Assembly (NCBI GenBank): GCA_036186865.1
Contig: AP025040.1
Location: forward strand, 31,192,950-31,256,949
DNA: 64,000 nucleotides
Direction of reading: 5' to 3'
From: Eustoma russellianum
Lineage: Eukaryota > Streptophyta > Magnoliopsida > Gentianales > Gentianaceae
Positions within the stretch are counted from its first letter, which is position 1, and each line of letters starts with the position of its first letter. Shown in pieces: positions 11,673 through 23,231 of this stretch. Under the pieces are notes generated by a model. It saw only the letters and a program-made list of their open reading frames with translations, searched no databases and was not told the DNA's origin. Made by a program: the position numbers and the translations under genes.

Positions 11673-11900
11673 ATCTCTCCCTTTTGATGATTTACAAAAT
11701 AATCTTTAGCACATGATTTAAATTTGATCTCTCCCCCTCCAATCGTGCACAAATTCATATTTCGAATTTCAAATTTTGAATTTTCTCCCCCTTGATTTGT
11801 GCAATCAATCTCTCTCTCTCCAGTCAATCTCTCTCTCTCTCCCCCTGAAATCATGCACTCTCTCTCCCTTTATTTTGGAAAGAAAATCAAAAGTGCATGT
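11673..11900 (-). other. array of polypurine tracts before the Copia-1 3' LTR
   Basis: The tract touching the LTR reads atctctcccttttga on the plus strand (purine-rich on the element strand). Upstream in the element are at least four more such runs (near 11726, 11783, 11835 and 11860), several followed by an ATCATGCA-like or ATTTGTGC-like word. Repeated polypurine tracts between the end of pol and the 3' LTR are a known Sirevirus trait. Confidence 0.75.
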
Positions 11901-11918
11901 AAATATGGAAAGAAAATA

Positions 11919-12515
11919 TCAAATCAAATCAGTAGAAATCAGGCCTAATTTAGAACGGAGATTTTCGTACGTGGCTTGATTTAGTGCCTTAGTGAAGATG
12001 TTGGCTACTTGTGCCTCAGTGCGTACGTGATCTATGATAATATCACCATTGTTCATGTGATCACGAAGGAAGTGATAGTGTACTTCTATATGCGTGGCCT
12101 TAGAATGTAGCACGGGGTCCTTAGACAAGTTTATAGCACTCATATTATCACAATAAATTGGAATACGATTTACCATGATACCGAAATCAGAAAGTTGTTG
12201 TTTTAACCATAGTAATTGTGTGCAACAAAGACTAAGGGCCATGTATTCAGCTTCGGTAGTGGATAAGGCTACACTTGCTTGCTTTTTCAAAAACCATGAA
12301 ATTAGTGAATTTCCTATAAATTGACAAGTGCCACTAGTGTTTTTTCTATCTATTTTACATCTACCATAATCCGCGTCGGTATAAGCATGCAAGTCAAATT
12401 CACAATCTTTATCATACCAAAGGCCTAAAGTGGGGGCGTGCTTAATATATCGAAATATTCTTTTCACACCATTATAATGAGATACTTTAGGTTGACTTTG
12501 AAAACATGCACACAT
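11919..12515 (-). pseudogene. Copia-1 pol: RNase H
   Basis: This is the Copia-type RNase H at the pol C-terminus, about 198 codons without a stop. It has LHAYTDADYGRC with the first catalytic Asp, SLISWFLKKQASVALSTTEAEY with the Glu, and IPIYCDNMSAINLS with the next Asp. The ending VANIFTKAL is the conserved terminal motif. It would remove RNA from the hybrid during cDNA synthesis. A frameshift near 12500 separates it from RT, so it is not translated as part of a full polyprotein. Confidence 0.9.
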
Positions 12516-13335
12516 ACATTGAACATGATATCAGGTCTATTGCAGTTAGATAAAGCAAAGAACCAATCATAGATCTATATAAAGCATTATCAAAGTCTTT
12601 TCCATGTTCATCTTTATGTAATTTAGTGGTAACGCTCATACGGGTGGGGGACGGTTTTAGGTTTTCAAAATTTAACTTTTTAATCATGTCATTCACATAT
12701 TTCACTTGGCTTATATGTATACCTTTACGCGTTTGTTTAATTTGCAAGCCAAGAAAGTAATTCAATTCACCAACCATAGACATTTCAAATTCGGATTTCG
12801 TGCAAGTTTCAAATTCTTCAACAAGTTTATGAGATATAGATCCAAAAATGATGTCATCAGCATAAATTTGAATGATTAGTAAATCCGATTTATCTTGTTT
12901 CAAGAATAGGGTGCTATCTATCGTGTCTCTTTTAAAACCATTTTCTAAAAGAAAAGTAGCAAAACGATCATACCACGCTCTAGGTGCTTGCTTTAATCCG
13001 TATAGTGCCTTTTTTAATTTGTACACGTGATCAGGGTATTTCAAATCTTCAAAACCAGGTTGTTGCTTCACGTATACTTCTTCTTGTATAAATCCATTTA
13101 AAAATGCACTTTTCACGTCCATTTGATAAAGTTTAAAACCTTTCATGCAAACAATAGCAAGTAAAAGTCGTATGGCTTCTAAACGTGCCACGTGTGCAAA
13201 TATTTTGTCATAGTCTATTCCTTCTTTTTGATTATATCCTTGTGCTACAAGTCTCGCTTTGTTTCTAACAACTTTACCTTCTTCATTCATTTTATTTCTA
13301 AACACCCACTTTGTGCCTATTATAGTCTTATCTTA
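12487..13335 (-). pseudogene. Copia-1 pol: reverse transcriptase
   Basis: The open part is about 272 codons and contains KARLVAQGYNQKEGIDY, YQMDVKSAFLNG with a catalytic Asp, the block KALYGLKQAPRAWYDR, and the active-site YADD at 12853-12864. The end of the domain (NYFLGLQI, then LYRSMIGSLLYLT) is also present. Just upstream, TAA replaces a Lys codon near 13335, before IIGTKWVF. The enzyme copies the RNA genome; this copy is cut off from integrase by stops and from RNase H by a frameshift. Confidence 0.92.
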
Positions 13336-13426
13336 TGGTCGTGACACTAAATCACATACATCATTTCTTACGAATTGATTTAGTTCATCATGTATAGCAT
13401 CAATCCAAGAAGAATCACTCAAAGCA

Positions 13427-14640
13427 TCAAATACATTTTAGGTTCAATTTCGGTATCATAGCATGGAATTGGTTTATTTCATCCGAATTTATTTTTCTAC
13501 GTGGTCGAACACCGTGAGTGAAGTCGCCTATAATGAGATCGTGTGGATGATCCTTATGCCATCTTGGTTGATTATTTTCTACGTTCTCGTGCATTTCTAA
13601 GTGATCATGCATTTTTAGTGTGTTCAATTCATCATGCACGCCATCATTCTCTACATCATCTAATACGGATTTTAGTTCAAAATCATCGTCATATTCTTTA
13701 TCTTTTTCAACCTCACCAAATTCATTAAACTTCACATGAATGGATTCTAAAATTTGTCTAGTGATAGGATCATAACATCTATATGCTTTTGAATTCATAG
13801 AATGTCCAACAAAAATGCATTCAATCGATTTTGATTCAAATTTATCTAAATTGTCTTTTGTATTCAAAACAAAACATTTGCAACCAAACACACGAAAGTA
13901 ATCAAATTTTGGCATGCGATCATTTACTATCTCATAAGGCGTTTTATTTATTTTCTTTCTAATTGACAAACGATTAACTATATAGCATGCACAATTTACG
14001 GCTTCCGCCCACAAAAATCTAGGAAATTTATTTTCACACAACATGGTTCTAGCGATTTCTTGTAGTATCCTATTCTTTCTTTCTACTACTCCATTTAGTT
14101 GTGGAGTTCTAGGTGGCGAAAACTCATATTTGATTCCTTTTTCTTCGCAAAATGCAATCATATCCTTGTTTTTAAATTCACCGCTCTGTCACTTCTAATC
14201 TTTTTCACATTTAAACCGTATTCATTTTCAAGTTGCTTTATTAGCTTCGCAATCTCAATGGCACTATCATCTTTATTTGCAAGAAATAAAGTCCAAGTAT
14301 AGCGAGAAAAATCGTCAACGATAACGCATGCATAATGACGTCCACCGAGACTCTTAGTGTGACTAAGACCAAACAAATCGATGTGTAGTAATTCTAAAAC
14401 TCTAGACGTGCTAATTTCATTTTTAGGTTTAAGTGATTCGCGTGTTTGTTTGCCTTTAATACAAGATTCACACAACTGAAAGTTGTCTAAATCAAGTTTA
14501 GTCAATCCTCGTATTAGGTTCTTTCATTGAAGTGTTTCAAGTGTAGAAATGCCAATGTGTCCTAAACGTCTATGCCATAAATTTACGTTAGGTTCATTTG
14601 ATATAAAACACTTAACCTTAGCGTCTACATGTCATCCATA
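13427..14640 (-). pseudogene. Copia-1 pol: gag-pre-integrase and integrase
   Basis: The zinc-binding pre-integrase part is recognisable (LWHRRLGHI, then CESCIKGKQTR, near 14455-14580). The catalytic core has LLHIDLFG (first Asp), IRSDRAVN (second Asp, with the usual Gly-Gly after it lost) and NGVVERKNR (Glu, near 14085). The Copia integrase tail follows (FRVFGCKCFVLN, KFESKSIECIFVG). A frameshift at about 14160 divides the core, and a stop sits in the pre-integrase near 14526. It would insert cDNA into the genome with 5-bp target duplication, matching the TSDs seen here. Confidence 0.9.
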
Positions 14641-15010
14641 GAAAGTGTAAAAATATTTCCTTCCCATTTTCCTTTTAAAACTGTTTCTCCATTTTTATTT
14701 ATTATGTTGCAATATGGATGAGTAAAACACACATCAAAGTCGTTGTCAATAAACTGTGAGATGCTTCGAAGATTATAGGATAGATTACTTACCAAGAAGA
14801 CATTGGAGATTTGAAGAGTGCTTGGACTTCTGATTGTACCTTTTCCGATGATTCTTCCTTCATTGTTGTCTCCAAAGGTCACGGATCCGTCTTTTGTGAC
14901 CTTCTTCAACTTTGAAAACAAGATCGGGTCACCCGTCATGTGCCTCGAGCAACCACTATCAAGGAACCACTTGATAGATGTGTCTTTTGATGTATGGGTT
15001 CCCTACAATG
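14625..15010 (-). pseudogene. Copia-1 pol: aspartic protease region
   Basis: The motif WFLDSGCSRHMTGD places the catalytic Asp-Ser-Gly at 14952-14960. The downstream part (GKGTIRSPSTLQISNVFLV) is the usual Copia protease to pre-integrase segment. It sits between gag and integrase as expected and ends at a stop near 14625. Confidence 0.85.
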
Positions 15011-15059
15011 TACAACAATGATTTAGGTATCCTTTTAATTTGGGTCCTTACGAGTTAGT

Positions 15060-16979
15060 TGTTCACCTCATTGTAAAATTACCTTTCGGTATCCATACTT
15101 AGGTGATCCTTCTGAGTTTAGCAAATGGTAAGAATGTAGATGAAGGAGCAATGTAGTAGACATGGGGTGAGAAAACATTAGGCCTTTGGCCGAGAATCCC
15201 CTTATGCGCATCATATGGTGTGCATTTTTGATATGTTCTAGTGTTAGTGTGCTTAGTGCGTGATCTAGATGTATGGAATGAATGTCGTGTATGGATCAAT
15301 AGTTTCGGCACATAATTATATTTTGTATGATATGAAGAAGGGGTATGACGAGATGAAGGGAGAGGGGGCCTTTACGTCATCTTGGGCGCCATGTATGCCT
15401 TAGGTGTGTCTACTTTCTTGGACAAAACGAATTTGGTTGGTTTAATTGATGTTTCGTTTGTCTCAATGTATCCTAATCCAGTTTTATCACTATCATGCTT
15501 TTGTGACAAAATGATGCGATCTAGCATGTTAGTTTCTGTGTCAAATTGTTTCATCATTTTCGCTAAATCTGTATTCCTTGATTTCAAATTTGAAATCTCA
15601 GATTTCATTTCATTATTATGTGTAGTTAATGATGAGATCTCTGACTTTAATGCAGTTATGATGCATGACGACTCTCCTTTTGAATCGTTTAATTGAGAAA
15701 CAAGATTCGTGTTAGAAGATTCTAACAACTTCTTGTCTTCAATGAATCGCTTCTTTTCTTTTGCGAGAATCTGAGTGAATTTGTGCAATTCTAAATATTG
15801 ACTGAAAAGATCATCATATGAAGGTTCAAAATCAGAGTTAGAATCAGAAGATACCTCGTTTGGTGCTTTGGATGCAACATACTTGTGCCGTCTCCTCTTC
15901 TGTATCAGTCTCAGAGTCAGATGTGTCACTCCAAGTGGAGGCCGTGAGAGCTCTTCTCCTTTGTTTAGGTTCTGAGACGAGTCTATTTTTGGTCCGATCC
16001 TTGTCAGGGTGTTTGTTTGTTTGTTTGTCCTTGTTAGGACAGTCATAAGATAAATGTCCAAGTTTTCCGCATTCGTAGCACTTTACGTCCTTGTCATTTG
16101 CTTTATTTTTATTTCTTTTAGTGGAAGTAGCCTTAGGTTTGTTTTTAAATGACTTTCTCATGAATTTTCTCAAACCTTTAGCCAATAGTATTAAGTCATC
16201 ATTATCTGATTCGGAAACGCTATCATCTACGTGATCAGAAGAAGTAGAGACGTATTCATTTGATTTAAAAGCAATAGTCTTACCTTGTTTTGACGTTGAT
16301 TCTGATTTTCTTAAAGTGAGTTTGTTTTCATATACCTTTAGTGATCCAATTATTTCCTCCATTTTTATTGATTTGGTTTCTTTGCTTTCCTCTATAGCTG
16401 TCACTTTAGGATCTCATTCGGATGGAAGACTTCGTAGTACCTTTTGGACCTTTTCCTGCATAGAGAAAGCTTTGCCAAGAGACTCAAGAGAATTATAAAT
16501 GTTAGTCAAGCGTAGATCCATATCAACAATAGACTCATTTGGCAATAATTTAAAGGACTCAAGTGTAGACATAAACATATTAATCTTGGACTCCTTTACT
16601 TGGCTAGTCCCCTCATGTTTCATCTCAAGAATTCTCCACATTTCTTGAGCATTAGAGCAATTAGACACATAACTAGATTCACTTTTACTTAGCCCATTTA
16701 GGATTAGTTGCATGGCTCTAGCATTCATGCTTAGTCTCTTTTTGTCATCACTAGTACATTCTTGTCTCTGTTTTCAACCTCTAGTGTGACACCATCTACA
16801 GTGGATAATTTGGACGGAACAAATGGACCGCCTTCTATAATAGACACATAGATCAATATCAATAGCCATAAGAAAAGTTTCATTCTTAATTTCCATTGAA
16901 TAAAGGACTCACCATCAAAAAGAGGATGCCTTTGACTAGACATACCTTCTTGCTCGGTTTTGAAGCTAGTGATTGCCAT
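15060..16979 (-). pseudogene. Copia-1 gag with CCHC knuckle and coiled coil
   Basis: The likely start is ATG at 16979 (MAITSFKTEQEGMSSQ). The N-terminal gag core has PLFDGESFIQWKLRMKLF, NARAMQLILNGLSKSE and SLESFKLLPNESIVDM. A classic zinc knuckle CYECGKLGHLSYDC lies near 16045-16090. It is followed by an acidic Ser/Asp stretch and a long heptad-like coiled coil (KLLESSNTNLVSQL to NLKSRNTDLAKMM). A basic Tyr-rich tail (TRTYQKCTPYDAHKG) precedes protease. Frames change near 16730, 16410, 15850 and 15340. Gag forms the particle; the coiled coil is typical of Sirevirus gag. Confidence 0.88.
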
Positions 16980-17020
16980 CTTACTTAGATCGTTGGATCT
17001 TCTGATTGTGAGTGTGCATG

Positions 17021-17033
17021 CTCTCTGATACCA
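17021..17033 (-). other. primer-binding site of Copia-1
   Basis: The plus strand reads ctctctgatacca; the element strand is TGGTATCAGAGAG, complementary to the 3' end of initiator-Met tRNA. It lies two bases from the 5' LTR start. Confidence 0.9.
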
Positions 17034-17035
17034 CT

Positions 17036-17959
17036 TGTAGGACCTACAAGGCAACACTAGAAGAGGGTATTGAATAGTGAGAGCGGAAAATTTGGTTTTT
17101 AAAAAGTTTTAACTCAAAACCCTAACTTCTGAAAACAATTTCTGTTTTCAGGACCTGTTTGCAACGTTTTAAAAACTAGGTTACATGTCTTCAAAAATTC
17201 TGAAATTTGGAGAGCTTATATTCCCAGATGTTCTGAGTATCTCCTAAAAATTTCAGATCAAAATTCAACTTTTAACCTTTGAAAAATCGTTGGTTGTCAG
17301 ATTGCGCAAATCTGCCAGAAACGGTAGTCTGATTTAAAAAATTTATTCCGAATAAACCGTAGCTCCAAATGGTATGAAAATTTAATGGAGAACCCCTTAC
17401 TATATGTATTTAATTGGCTGAAACAGTTTTGGAAACTTCCTTTGGGAATTAAGTCAAATCGTTCAAAGTCTCAACCTTTGCAAGTCTGAAAATCAGACTA
17501 CACTAGTCTCAGAGCTATTGAAGTTTGAATGACTTATACTTGTCCAAATGAGTTAAAACTTGCTCCAAATGAAACTTAAAACATGTTTCTATGTTTCTGG
17601 AAATTTTTGTAATTTTTGAATTTCGTTTGTTATTTTTCCTATTGCAATGAAAATAATGCACTGTGCAGAAAAGTAGAGAACACAAGGAATTTTATACTGG
17701 TTCGATTAAATCAGCCTACTCCAGTCTTCGAGGACACCTTCCTCAGTTATCACTAAACAAAATAACACCTTATCACACAGGGTTGATGGAGTTATACACC
17801 AACTCCAACCGTTTACAATCAAAACAAGCAATCATAATGATCATGAACACCACCACCGAGTGGATAAAGGTTTGATCACGCCTTGATCAACCTTTCATAA
17901 TAATAGGGCATGTATGGTGGTATGAATGAAGCCTATACAATGTATTTGAATATAGATAC
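17036..17959 (-). repeat. 5' LTR of Copia-1, first piece
   Basis: It begins TGTAGGACC and follows the 3' LTR closely until gatac (17955-17959), where the TR-GAG block has inserted. The LTR resumes at 31541 with the duplicated gatac. Confidence 0.92.
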
Positions 17960-20900
17960 TGTAGGATCTGCAAGGCACCACTAGAGGGGGAGGGGCTGAA
18001 TAGTGGGTACAAAAAATGTGGTTTTTAAAATTAGTTTGAACGAAAAACCCAACTACTGAAAACAGTTTCTGTTTTCAGGACCAGTTTTAAAATGTTTTTA
18101 AAACTAGGTTTTAGGTCTTCAAAAATTCTGAAATTTTAAGAGATCTTAACCTCAGATGTTATGAGTGTCTCCTAAAAATTTCAGATTTAAATTCAACCTC
18201 TAACCCCTTCACAAAACGTTAGTGGTCTGATTGCGCGAATCTGCCAAAAACAATAGACTGTTTTAAAAAATTTATTCCTATTTGTACGTAACTCCAAATG
18301 CTCTGAAATTTTAACCACTAACCCCTTATATGTTATATTTAAATGGGTTGAAACAGTTTTGAAAAATTATTTCGGGAAGTTAGTCAAATACACTCAAAGT
18401 CTCAACCTTTGCAAGCCTGAAAATCAGACTGCACTAGTCTCAGAACTTTGGACGTTTGATTGACTTATACTTATCCAAAAGGGTTGAAACTTATGCCAAA
18501 TTAACCTTACGACGCGTGGCTATTATTATGGAAGGTTTCGTAATTTTTGAAAAACGTTTACTATTTTTAAGAACGTAATCAAAAAGGATAAACAGGGCTG
18601 GAACAGAATATAAGTGCTGAAAGTAAATGACACCAAGAATTTTATACTGGTTCGGTTATAAACAACCTACTCCAGTCTTCGAGGAACACCTTCCTCGGTT
18701 CACACTAATCACACAACACAAATACACCTTACCATAGGGTTGATGGAGTTACACACCAACTCCAACCCTTTACAAATCTTGTATGTTGAATACAATACGC
18801 ACGAACACCACCACCTTGCAAGATTGAAGATTGATCACACCTTGATCAATCTTTTACAAAAGATAAAGAATGTGTGGTGGTCTAAGATAAGCCTATTCAA
18901 GAATATGAATATAAGTACAATAGGTTTTTAGGAAGAAGAAAGAAAGAGAGTGTAGAATAAGAAGGCTAGAACGTTTTTGATGCTTCAAGATTGTAATGCT
19001 TGTTCTTCTTCTTGTTTTGTTCTTCTTCCTTCCCTTTTTAACATCATAGCCGTCCCCCCTTGGTGCTCTCCCCCTCTTGAAAATTGTCTTCTAAGTCATT
19101 GGGAGAATGTGTGGCATCATTGTGACATGATCTTGCTTACTTGGCACCTCCTCATTGGATGATCATTTAACTTTTGCTTACTTGGCACTCATTGATTGGT
19201 TGAATGTTGTCATCATTTGATGACTTGGAAAATCTGAGAATTCCACTAAAAAAATGTGCCAAAATCAACATAAAATAGTTGCCATAACTCATAAGATTAT
19301 CACCCAAATCAAGCAAGATAATATTTCTCCAAACATAGTGAGAAAATCGGCCATAATGAGGACTTGACATGCTGAAATTTCAGCATGTGATACATGGCTC
19401 CTCAATTCAAATTACTACCAAATTTTCTATGATTTTTCTCTTAAAAATAAATCACCAATTAGTAGACAATATTCTTATCAGTTTTGGAAATGAACTTGGA
19501 CACTAACATGGCCAATATTTTGGCCAAGATACACTCACACACATGCTGAAATTTTTCAGCATGTATGATATTCAAAATATCACAATTTTTGAATTCATAT
19601 CTTATTCAAATTACTTCCAATTCTCCTTCAATTAATCACATATTTCAAGACACAAAATATAGCTCATTTTGGAGAAGAAAATCGGCCAGCTCTTAGTGCA
19701 CATGCTGAAATTTTCAGCATGTGTTTCAAATGAGATAAAATTTGAATCATTACCTTTTGTAGCTTCTTTCTTTAAATCACCAACATTGTATGATTGATTC
19801 TTGACCAATCAATATGCCAAAAAGGCTCCACATATGCTCCATTTCAGCTGTATAGGCGTGTATGATATGTATGTACATGTGCTGAATTTTATTTTTTGCA
19901 AACTTTGTAAAATAGTGCACATTTAATAATACACACATGGTATATTCCAATCAGACCTTAATTTAATTTTCTAGAACACTTTGCGATGTATGACATATTT
20001 AAAAAGTGTCTAGATACGTGTCGTATGATGTGCCAAAAACATTCCATGTGTTGTGCATGTAAAAAACCGAATTTTCGATGTTTATCGATTACCCGATTTT
20101 TTTCTAATTAAATTCCAACTTTTTGCACATGTTATATATTATGTTACACATAATATACATAATATAAAATTTAATATTCAGCTCATAAGGATGATTAAAG
20201 TGGCGCCATTTACATGTGACAAAATTGAAATTGGAATCTCCACAATTTGGCCTTAATGTGTGGTGATTTGTGTGTGCCAACATGGAATGATTTTATGGCT
20301 GCACATACCATGTAAGCCACGAAATTTATGGCTATTTTTGAAGTGTAGGGGATGGCCATCTATTTATGGCAAGTACGCGACACGTTGGCGAAGTTTCGGT
20401 ATTCGTCCGATACGACAATTTTCAGTTTAGAACCTTTTAACGTGTCGTATTTAATTTGTCATCACCATGACTTATATCATATGATATAAGACCTGAATAT
20501 ACTCATAAATATGAGTTAAGTATGGTGGTGTGATGTTAACGTACGTACGTAAAATATATACCGTGTCGGTAGTACGTTGGAATACATGTGTATGTGCCTT
20601 TTTCAAAAAATCTTAATATATATATATATTTATATATATATATAGGCATGTATATGTGTGGTGAGAGGAGGAGGAGACTTTCGTTTCTTAGTCTTGTTGC
20701 CTTTGTGCCTTGTCCAAATGTAGCTTCCTTTAATGAACTACTTAGTTTAATTAACTAAGTACTTCACTTAATGAACTAGTTTAGTTCATTAATGGTGGCA
20801 CCTGAAAATGGTATAAACACAACAAATGTTTGCCATTTGATGTAAGCTTTAACGCTTCATGGCTCGTTAGTACGGCAACATTATATATGAACTATATAAG

Positions 20901-21001
20901 GCAGGTTATATGCAATATGTCATGCACATTTATATCAAGCACGTTTTTAAGCACATTTAAATCATATATTTTGAAATCACTCAAACCCCTTTTTCTCTAC
21001 A
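17960..21001 (-). repeat. LTR-A of the tandem TR-GAG (left)
   Basis: It starts TGTAGGATCTGCAAGG and ends CTCTACA. Palindromes of the CACATGCTGAAA type lie at 19368-19387, 19540-19565 and 19699-19723. The perfect palindrome CTTATATCATATGATATAAG is at 20471-20490. Two hairpin-forming segments in the opposite end region (18680-18697 and 18736-18769) are shared by all LTRs of this family. It differs from LTR-B and LTR-C at more positions than those two differ from each other. Confidence 0.95.
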
Positions 21002-21190
21002 ATCTCCCCCTTTTGATTATTTTCAAAATAACCTACTTTCATGATTTAAATCCTATCGCTCCCTCTTCAATCATGCATAAATTCAAAATTTGAATTTTAA
21101 ATTTCAAATCCGCTCCCCCTTGATTTATGCAATCAGTATCTCTCCCCCCCTTAAATCATGGTTTCTCACCCCCTTTATTTTGGAAAGTCA
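21002..21190 (-). other. polypurine tract array, TR-GAG internal copy 1
   Basis: The tract beside the LTR reads atctcccccttttga on the plus strand. Further C-rich runs at about 21060, 21113, 21142 and 21170 repeat the CTCCCCCTT word next to ATTTATGC or AATCATG. The arrangement matches Copia-1, which supports common descent. Confidence 0.75.
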
Positions 21191-21269
21191 ATCAAAAGCG
21201 CATGTAAAGATGAAAAGAAAATCATGGATTTTGAATGATCTCAAAGGTGCGTTCTTAAGGGTTATTTAT

Positions 21270-23175
21270 TCAACCCTTTGAAAATGTCCCTTTTGGTACC
21301 CAAATTTGGGTGACCCTTCTGGGTCTTCCAAAAGGTGAGAAAGGTGATGGAAGCACAACATAATATACTTTAGGTGCAACTGCATCTGGCCTTTGGCCAA
21401 GAACTCCTTTATACGCATTATATGTAGGACGTTTTTGATATGTCCTTGTGTTAGTGTGCGTAGTGTGTGATCTAGATGGATGAAATGCATGTCGAGTATG
21501 CATCACTTGTTTCTTCTCATATCTATATGGTACAAAATTGTATTTCTTATGATATGAAGAAGAAGTATGACGAGATGTGGGGAAAGGGGGTCTTTGCATC
21601 ATCTTAGATGCCGTTTTTGGTTTTGGAGTGTCTACTTTCTTAGACACTACAAACTTGGTTGGTTTGATGGATACTTCGTTTGTTTCAATGTATCCTAAAC
21701 CCGTTTTGTCACTATCATGCTTTTGTGAAGAAATAATGTGATCTAGCATGTTTGTTCCCTTATCAAATTTCTTCACCATTTTCTCTAAATTCGCATTCCT
21801 TGATTTCAAGTTTGAAATCTCGGATTTCATTTCATTATTGTGCATAGTCAATGATGAGACCTCTGAATTTAATGCATTAATGATGCGTGACGACTCTTCT
21901 TTTGAATCGCTTAATTGAGACACAAGATCTTTGTTAGAAGATTCTAACAATTTCTTGTATTCAATTAATCGTTTCTTTTCTTTTGCTAGAGTCTTTGAGA
22001 ACTTATGCAATTCTAAATATTGACTAAATAAATCATCATAAGAACATTCAGAATCGGAATCAGAGTCGAAAGATACCTCATTTGATGCTTTAGAGTAAAG
22101 CATACTTGTGCCTTGTGTTCTTCCGTATCATCAGTCTCAGAGTCAGATGTGTCACTCCAAGTGGAGGCTTTGAAGGCTCTTCTCCTTTGCTTAGGTTCTG
22201 AGACGATTCTATTCTTGTTCCGATCCTTGTCAGGGTATTTGTTTTTTTGCTTTTCTTTATTAGGGCAGTCATATGATAGATGTCCAAGTTTGCCGCATTC
22301 ATAGCACTTTATTTCCTTATTTTTATTTTTATGATCCTTAGATGAGGTAGACTTATGTTTAATCGATTTTCTCAATATTTTTTTAATCTTTTAGCCATCG
22401 TGATTAAGTCCTCATCATCGGAATCTATGTCACTATCATCTACGACGTATTCATTTGATTTAAATGCTATAGCCTTATCATTACTGGAAATAGACTCAGA
22501 ATGTCTTAAAGCGAGTTTATTTTCATATACCTTTAGTGATCTAATTAGTTCTTCTATCTTAATCGATTTAGTCTCTTTGCTTTCTTCTATGGCTGTTACT
22601 TTAGAGTCCCACTCGGATGGAAGGCTTCGCAAGACCTTTTGTACCTTTTCTTGCATAGTAAAGGCTTTGCGAAGAGACTCAAGAGAATTGTAGATGTTAG
22701 TCAAGCGAAGATCCATATCAACGATAGATTCATTAGGCAATAATTTAAATGACTCGAGTGTGGACATAAGCATGTTGATCTTGGACTCTTTTACTTGACT
22801 AGTGCCTTCGTGTTTCATTTCAAGTATTCTCCACATTTCTTGGGCACTAGAACAATTTGAAACATAGCTTGATTCACTTTTACTTAGTCCATTTAAAAGT
22901 AACTGCATAGCCCTAGCGTTCATGCTTAGTCTCTTTTTATCATCACTAGTGTACTCTTGCCTAGGCTTAACGGCCTCTAATGTGACTCCATCTACAGTGG
23001 ATAACTTTGATGGAACAAATAGACTATCTTCTATAATTGACCAAAGATCAATATCAATTGCCATAAAGAAAAGTTTCATTATTACCTTCCATTGAACGAA
23101 AGACTCACCGTCAAAGAGAGGAGGCCTTATGGTTGACATCCCTTCTTGCACGGTGTTATAGCTAGTGGATGTCAT
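21270..23175 (-). pseudogene. TR-GAG gag, copy 1
   Basis: The likely start is ATG at 23175 (MTSTSYNTVQEGMS). Domains match Copia-1 gag: PLFDGESFVQWK, NARAMQLLLNGLSKSE, an acidic patch ending in AKRLKKY, the knuckle CYECGKLGHLSYDC (near 22265-22306), a Ser/Asp-rich linker, a coiled coil (NLKSRNANLEKMVKKFDKG) and a basic tail. It ends TQIWVPKGTFSKG, where protease would normally start. Two frameshifts, near 22373 and 22085, break the reading frame and are identical in copy 2. No pol sequence follows. Confidence 0.88.
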
Positions 23176-23217
23176 CTCACGTAGATCGTTGGATCCTTTT
23201 GTTGTGAGTGTTCCTAT

Positions 23218-23229
23218 GCTCTGATACCA
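23218..23229 (-). other. primer-binding site, TR-GAG internal copy 1
   Basis: The plus strand reads gctctgatacca, so the element strand has TGGTATCAGAGC, complementary to initiator-Met tRNA. It lies two bases from the start of the middle LTR. Confidence 0.9.
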
Positions 23230-23231
23230 AT

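Noticed and set aside
19167..19370. 67-codon minus-strand frame repeated in three LTRs
   Set aside because: LTR sequence is non-coding. It recurs with the LTR and shows no protein-like features.
22355..22693. Plus-strand 112-codon frame, repeated at 27624
   Set aside because: Antisense shadow of gag; it recurs only because gag is duplicated.
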